64,000 nucleotides of DNA from Kryptolebias marmoratus (taxonomy: Eukaryota; Chordata; Actinopteri; Cyprinodontiformes; Rivulidae), in assembly GCF_001649575.2 (NCBI RefSeq), contig NC_051436.1, positions 7,318,430 through 7,382,429 on the forward strand. Reading direction: 5' to 3'. Both the position numbers and the translations under genes were made by a program. The notes under the pieces are model-generated. The model was not told the DNA's origin, did not search any database, and worked only from the letters and a program-made list of their open reading frames with translations. Position 1 is the stretch's first letter, and each line of letters starts with the position of its first letter. Shown here piece after piece: positions 58,936 through 64,000 of the stretch.

Positions 58936-59744
58936 CAGTTTTGAACTCCTTCACAGCAACTCAATGAATTCTGGTCTGTGTTGACCGACGGGCCATTTCT
59001 CTGTCCCCCTGCCCATCAGTGTCCTCCCAGACAAACAAATCACTGCTGCTTTGCCAAAACAAAATGGCCTCCATCAGTGCGAGCACAGTGACATCTCCAT
59101 CTGCTGTCAGACAAACCATTAAAAGTGTGGGGCAAAATTTCAGCCCTGTCAGTGCACATAAAGTCTCTCATTTCTCTCCATCAGCACAGTCTAGCAGTTC
59201 TGCACAGCAGACGTACGCTCCATCTAAAAATGGACTCCCACACTGAACATTTTGATTTCATTACCACCCGCCACTGAATATTCATATTTTTTTTTTAACT
59301 GCTGTGTCAAGTCACACCTGGAACCAGCAGGACGTCGTACATTATTCATTAGGAAAAGGCAATGGGGTGTGGTCTAATAGACTTTACTGGGGTACTGGGA
59401 GGATTGGTCTCCTCGTCCTGATCTATTAATGATGAATCTTCTCTGACTAGTAGTGCAGAACTAACTTTCCCCTCATGAGGTAGGGCCTCAGGAACTATTC
59501 GGCTCAACTCATTTAATTGTTCTTGCACTGACCAGAACATGAAGTTAGTCCAAAGAAAGGGGGGACATGAAGAGAAGAGAATCCAGTACAGGTCTTGATT
59601 TCTTTATTTTAACCTTAGCAAGTTTCAATCAATTTCTCACTAAAGAGTGGAGCATTGAAGATGACGTCTGTCCAGTCAAGATAATCTCTGAACAAATGTA
59701 CAAAAAGATCAAAATATAAATATCTAAATTTACTTGAACTAAAT
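58936..59744. other. Non-coding; possible decayed coding-like patches on the minus strand
   Basis: The minus strand at 59349-59540 is open for 63 codons and, with upstream extension, to about 59,606. A second patch in another frame (about 59,622-59,745) reads through HLFRDYLDWTDVIFNAPLF before a stop. The codon texture is protein-like but I recognise neither piece, so this could be chance or an old transposon ORF. From 58,936 to 59,260 the sequence is unremarkable. Confidence 0.25.
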
Positions 59745-59785
59745 GAGCCGCGGTAGATCAGTGGTTAGTGCCTGAGTCAAGCCTT
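59745..59785 (+). repeat. tRNA A-box-like segment, possible SINE head
   Basis: GCGGTAGATCAGTGGTTAG followed by TGCCTGAGTC resembles the 5' arm and A box of a tRNA. No GGTTCGA-type B box follows at the usual 30-50 base spacing and no acceptor pairing is found, so it is not a tRNA gene. It may be a relic of a tRNA-derived SINE. Confidence 0.25.
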
Positions 59786-59857
59786 TAAAATAACATTAAT
59801 TGCAATCTCATGTGATTTAGTGAGATCTTTCCTGATCAATCACCACTCGTCTTATGT

Positions 59858-59917
59858 GTTAGCAATGAGTCTCAGCTACTACCACATCAGAATTTAGCTC
59901 CATATCTGTAAAACTAA
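59858..59917 (-). repeat. Family A fragment (right part only)
   Basis: AATGAGTCTCAGCTACTACC, then ACATCAGAATTTAGCTCCAT and ATCTGTAAAACTAA. The copy stops there. Confidence 0.7.
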
Positions 59918-61223
59918 GTACTTTCACAAAACAGTTCCCCATCACAAAGATCACTTCATCTTTAAGCTGCCTCTGCCTCTGTAATGAATCCCTTTATTGT
60001 TGTTTAGGCTTTAAAATCCCACAGGAGGTTGGTCACACAAACAGAAAGTTAGCACTACATCACAGCATTGAGCTGCAAAGCCAGCTTACCTTTTCACATG
60101 TCCATGTTACAGATCTGTTACAGGTTGACTTCAACACCCTCAGTTCATTCAGCAATCTGTAATGTTCAATATAAAGTAAGATTCTGAAGTAGGCATGTAT
60201 AAGAATGTAATTCCTAAAAGAAATTGCAACATTTTTCAAATAGCCTACAGTATATATGACAACAGCACAATGAAATTCTTAAAATTCTGTTGTGGCTTTT
60301 GGTTTTAGAGCTCCCACCCAAGATAATAAGTGGACCACCATTTTATATACCTTTACATCTTTATAAATTTTTCATTACATTCTTATGTCAGCAGAAATGT
60401 TATGACCAGAAGCACTCAGCTAGTTCCTGCTGTTTCTAGTAGCACTTGCAAATAAAAGTAGAAATCTATGTTTAAAAGAAAAAAACAAAAAAATTTAGTA
60501 ATGAGAAACTGAAGGCAATGAAAAGGTTTTTATAATAGCCCCACTATGACTTGCCTTGAAGATTGTAATTCTGGTTAGAATAAAACTGTTATCTCCACGA
60601 TCTGAACTATCTCACACTCGTTTATTTTGTAAGAAAACAGAATACAGGTGATTAAGATAAAAAAAAAAGTGCATTGAAAAAAAAAAGTCAAACCATTAGG
60701 TTTTCTTGCACAGCATATACAGTAGACAGCTCTTGCTTTCAACTATTTCAAACTTTGTTGCGAATTTGCAGATTCTTTTCCTTTCTTTATGTCTGACAGA
60801 CAGTGATATTAAACTTTACTGCTCATTATAGTTAACTATGCTATAATTCAGTTTTAGGTGCAGACACTTTAATTGGCAGCGGCATGTGAGGCATGACACA
60901 TATTTCTCTGAAAATTACTTTGGCTTTGGTTTTTCACCCTTTTCGCCTATTTGCCCTGCTGCTGTCTTCTCAGTCCCACCACTGAGGAGAGTTATAACAA
61001 CAGACTAGATGGCAAGAAGAACCAAAATGTCACCATTTTAACCAGAAACAAAGGAGCGGTATTACTGTATGTAGGATGCTGAGGTGACTGTGCAACTTGT
61101 TGATTCATCAATCATTATGTCAAACGTGGCCTCACTACACTTGATGGACACCAGAGCCATCGTTCACACGCAGTTTTTAAATTTATGAGTGCAATATTCT
61201 GATTATTGTGAGCAGGGTCACCC
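59918..61223. other. AT-rich non-coding DNA
   Basis: Nothing recognised. Short A runs lie near 60,478-60,495 and 60,660-60,688. Confidence 0.5.
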
Positions 61224-61840
61224 ACTACACACTAAAACCTGCTGGGTTAAAAGTAACCCAATTTGTAACCCAGCAATGGGTCAAATCTGGACCAAGCCAA
61301 CCCAGGGTAGTTTTAACTCAGCAGGGTTGGGTAATCAGTTTAACCAAGTGTACTGGGTTAAGTTTTCTATCCAAAAATTGGGTTAAAATGTCTAACCTGT
61401 TAACATAGCACTGCTAAAAAATTTTGTTAAAAAAGATTAACCTAAAATATGGATTATTAGATAAATACAACTTGGCCTGTTAATAGCTAGCTGGTGCTAA
61501 CTGTTATTACTAGCAAACACCAACTGCTATTTAGGAAACCCAAACTCACAGTCTAGTGCAAACTAAAGTTGTCAACAAAGCCAACCAGGGTAAACCTTTT
61601 ATTTTATTTTTTAAGTTGTTTTCACCATCGTATTTTTACTTACTACATCCAGTCTTGGTCAACGTTTGGCTCAAAGTGGCACCATTTTGAACCAGAAGTT
61701 GACCAAAGACACAGCTCATCTCTGACCCAACCTCTGGGTCAGTTTGACCCAATATTTGCTGAAACCAATCCAACCTGTGACCCAACAGCTTTAACTCAGC
61801 AACTGAGTTCTCAGAATAACCCAGCAGTTTTGGTTATGAG
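61224..61840. mobile_element. Non-autonomous DNA transposon with GCTGGGTTA inverted ends
   Basis: The left end ACACTAAAACCTGCTGGGTT, then AAAAGTAACCCAATTTGTAA. The right end AGAATAACCCAGCAGTTTTG, then GTTATGAG, is its inverted counterpart. Paired AACCCA and TGGGTT words fill the first 170 and last 120 bases, so the element can fold on itself. Such elements are common in fish. The two overlapping frames at 61,189-61,408 and the 138-codon frame (61569-61985) come from this repeat and are not genes. Confidence 0.75.
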
Positions 61841-62282
61841 TCATCCAAATGTTACGAGCTTCTGCCCCTCACCTTTTCCCCTCAGAGTGACAAAGGTTAA
61901 GCTGTGTATTAATCCCGTTGGTAATAAAGACTTTATCAAAGGTCCTATTTTTATGGCTGGTTTTATGTGCATTCATATGATCTGACTTTTCTCTTCAACT
62001 TAAAAACTTTCAAGTTCAGGTGTGTTTAAGAAATCAGTCAGCACTCTCCATGCCACTTGCTTGTCCCATATTTACTATAGCCATGATCAAAATATTCAGA
62101 GAGATATTTTATTGTTGCATCAAACCAGATGCTGGCACATTTTATTTGCCAAAAAATAAAATAAAAATAAATTGATAAAAAAGTCTTGACATCTTGCTTA
62201 TTGTTCTTGAATATTCACTGTATGTTTCACTGGTGAATTGTTTGTTGTGGTCTAAAGAGGAAAAATGAATCACCAACCTTTC
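61841..62282. other. AT-rich non-coding DNA
   Basis: Nothing recognised. An AAATAAAA run lies at 62,150-62,180. Confidence 0.5.
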
Positions 62283-62415
62283 TTAGTAAAGTAAGTTGGC
62301 AGTGCCAGCCATCTTGAATTCAAAAGTTATTCAGCTGTAGATGTATATCAAATTATTACTTGCTGAGAGTTTTATTAAAACCCATCCAGTGGCTCATTAG
62401 ATATTTTGCAATATC
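62283..62415 (-). repeat. Family A fragment (left part of unit)
   Basis: GTTGGCAGTGCCAGCCATCT, AGTTATTCAGCTGTAGATG, CTGAGAGTTTTATTAAAACC, then AGTGGCTCATTAGATATTTT. The copy then jumps to AATATCGCCCACTTTTCGCC and TTTTGGTGGTGGGCAATTG (62,411-62,447), another paired GCCCAC/GTGGGC hairpin at the element's edge. Confidence 0.7.
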
Positions 62416-63339
62416 GCCCACTTTTCGCCTTTTGGTGGTGGGCAATTGAAAGGCAGATACTTGTGTATCATTCCAACGCCACCACCCCCTCTAGCTGCTA
62501 CAAACACAAACGAGGACAACCGAACAGGTCTGAGTAAGTGTGTGTGGGCAGCACTGCAAACAGCCATTTGCAGGGTTAGTGCTAAATACAACCGAGCCTT
62601 ATCACGTCTCATAGGCTTTCCTTGCTGGAATGATTGTTTCACCCAAATGAACAGATTGAATATATCATGCATCCTCGGTGGTGTAGATAGAAATAAATCT
62701 TTCAAATCAGCCTATTTTTTTTTCAACAAAGCAATTTCTTAGCCTCTGACTGAAGAAGCCGTCTGTCATGAATTCACACTAGCGAGTGCATAAATCTCCT
62801 TTCCAGATAACATCAGGTGAGGATTGACGAGAGCTACAGAGCAGCAGGGACACGTTAAAGTCTATGCATGTTTTTTTTTTTTTTTTTGCTGGCACAAGTC
62901 TTACCAAGTGTGTACACATTTGCTAAGCACCTGAGAGACTGTTTGTGTACATTTCGTTACATGGTTTTATAGGTGCATCTGCTGCCTGTCATTTATTTTC
63001 CACGGTATACACATGTTTGCTGGCTGTGTGGGTGATTTATATGATTGATTTTAATGGGTGATTATCCACCTGCCACAATGCAAATGATCCATCCTAATTT
63101 CACAATGGACAACACAGCCTCATCTGCACTCATTCCATTTTGGTCCATTTGTCTCTGGTAATATTTTTCAACTATATTTAACTTTGTCCGTGATTGTCCT
63201 GCCCCATTTTCCTCTTAATCCCCATCCTCTGTCCCACACTTTCAGCCAGCTGTGTTCCCTCTTCCCAGCCTTCTTTTTTTAAATTTTTTTTATTTTCTTT
63301 TGTCTTTCATTCTCCTTCTCTCCCACCATGCAGCCCTCT
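62416..63339. other. Non-coding; 17-base T run
   Basis: A T run lies at 62871-62887. From 63,050 to 63,150 there is GATTGATTTTAATGGGTGAT and CCTAATTTCACAATGG, moderately motif-rich. From 63,200 to 63,330 it is pyrimidine-rich. Confidence 0.45.
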
Positions 63340-63530
63340 GGTTACTTTCTGACTTGTGTTCACTTTAATAATCATTAGCAAGAGGGCCCCTAATGAATAA
63401 AGTCGCTCGGACTAATTGCTCGCAGTGTTTCAAGATACGAGATAACATGGCAGGGAATGAGAAAAAATGAGAACATGGACGTTTAATAGCTTGTTGGTGG
63501 AATTTTAAAGAGGTAATTAGAGGCATTCAC
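63340..63530. promoter_or_regulatory. Candidate conserved element, dense homeodomain cores
   Basis: TTAATAATCATTAGCAAGAG, GGGCCCCTAATGAATAAAGT, GCTCGGACTAATTGCTCGC, CGTTTAATAGC and AGAGGTAATTAGAGGC put six TAAT/ATTA cores in about 160 bases, with balanced sequence between and no repeat. This is the densest such cluster in the window. Regulatory function is inferred from motif density only. Confidence 0.42.
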
Positions 63531-64000
63531 AGTAGGATGACCACACGCTTCTTGTTTGTTTCTTTTTTCAGGACATGATAAATCTTTTGGGTGATGGAGC
63601 AAAACAGCTTTAAGCCTCGTAAAAGGAGTGTAGTTAAAAAACACAGAGGAAAAACAATTTTGAGATCATTCGGCTTGAAAATTAGACCACCGGCGACAAC
63701 AGGGGGTATATATTTTTTGCTACTATCTTGATTTTTGAGTGGCTTAAGTCTCAGCCACTTGTAGATAGCTATGCTCTTAGAAGGCAATATTAAAAAATGT
63801 ACAATGAATCCTAAACATTCAGCATCTAAATTACCCACGTTTGGCTGGTCCAGAAGCGCTAATCCATTTGATTGCTTCAAAACAACAGTCTCATCTAACA
63901 CAAGCTTACTACTCAGGTCTCCTGAGTTCAGCATTTAATTTATCCGTTCACCAGCTCCCTCTGGTCTTATTTACAGGAATTATAACAACCTTGACTGGTC
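63531..64000. other. Non-coding; 135-codon minus-strand frame not accepted
   Basis: The minus frame 63527-63934 has mixed composition without low-complexity runs, but I recognise no domain. It runs unbroken through a pyrimidine-rich end, and no splice borders or promoter are visible. Most likely it is chance, but it is the least compositional of the long frames. Confidence 0.35.

Noticed and set aside
61569..61985. 138-codon plus-strand frame
   Set aside because: Lies mostly inside the GCTGGGTTA-ended DNA transposon.
63527..63934. 135-codon minus-strand frame
   Set aside because: No domain recognised and no promoter or splice borders. Kept only as a note.
1..64000. CRISPR arrays, bacterial operons, ribosomal RNA or intact tRNA genes
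   Set aside because: No regularly spaced direct repeats with unique spacers, no dense coding and no rRNA-like or cloverleaf-forming sequence. The DNA is eukaryotic.

Overview
The window is eukaryotic and almost certainly from a ray-finned (teleost) fish nuclear genome. It is AT-leaning, and no frame is open beyond about 220 codons in 64 kb. The decayed transposable elements are of teleost type: an L2-like LINE 3' end, three fragments of RTE/Rex-like LINE C-terminal coding sequence, a non-autonomous DNA transposon with GCTGGGTTAAAA-type ends, an ACTGTAAA-type element, and fragments of a repeat whose ends read like TAGAGGTTGACCGAT. I cannot name the species.

No gene is identified with confidence. 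The long open frames are low-complexity, pyrimidine- or purine-rich, or lie inside repeats. Two short segments have splice-site-like borders and an open frame and are kept as weak exon candidates: an internal one at 27616-27743 and a terminal one at 54656-54857. One stretch near 31.1 kb has a TATA-like motif beside CpG-bearing sequence and is kept as a weak promoter candidate. The window reads as intronic or intergenic DNA.

The dominant structure is a dispersed family of roughly 300 bp (family A). I count 16 copies or fragments on both strands between 2.7 and 62.4 kb, including two head-to-tail dimers (20605-21205 and 55155-55615). Smaller families are B (2.2 and 10.5 kb), C (13.9 and 37.2-37.6 kb) and E (29.8, 33.7 and 45.5 kb). 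A MITE-like family has two oppositely oriented copies at 49.2 and 51.4-51.9 kb, forming a 2.7 kb inverted arrangement.

Between the repeats lie repeat-poor blocks with balanced composition and many homeodomain-type cores (TAATTA, ATTAG, TAATC). Examples are 23.7-24.0, 26.3-26.6, 42.3-42.6, 46.0-46.3, 55.9-56.2 and 63.3-63.5 kb. They resemble vertebrate conserved non-coding elements near developmental genes, but that is inference from texture and needs an alignment.

The assembly has one single-base ambiguity (36227) and a 38-base gap (47849-47886). The gap is flanked on both sides by the same 18 bases, which suggests an uncollapsed overlap.
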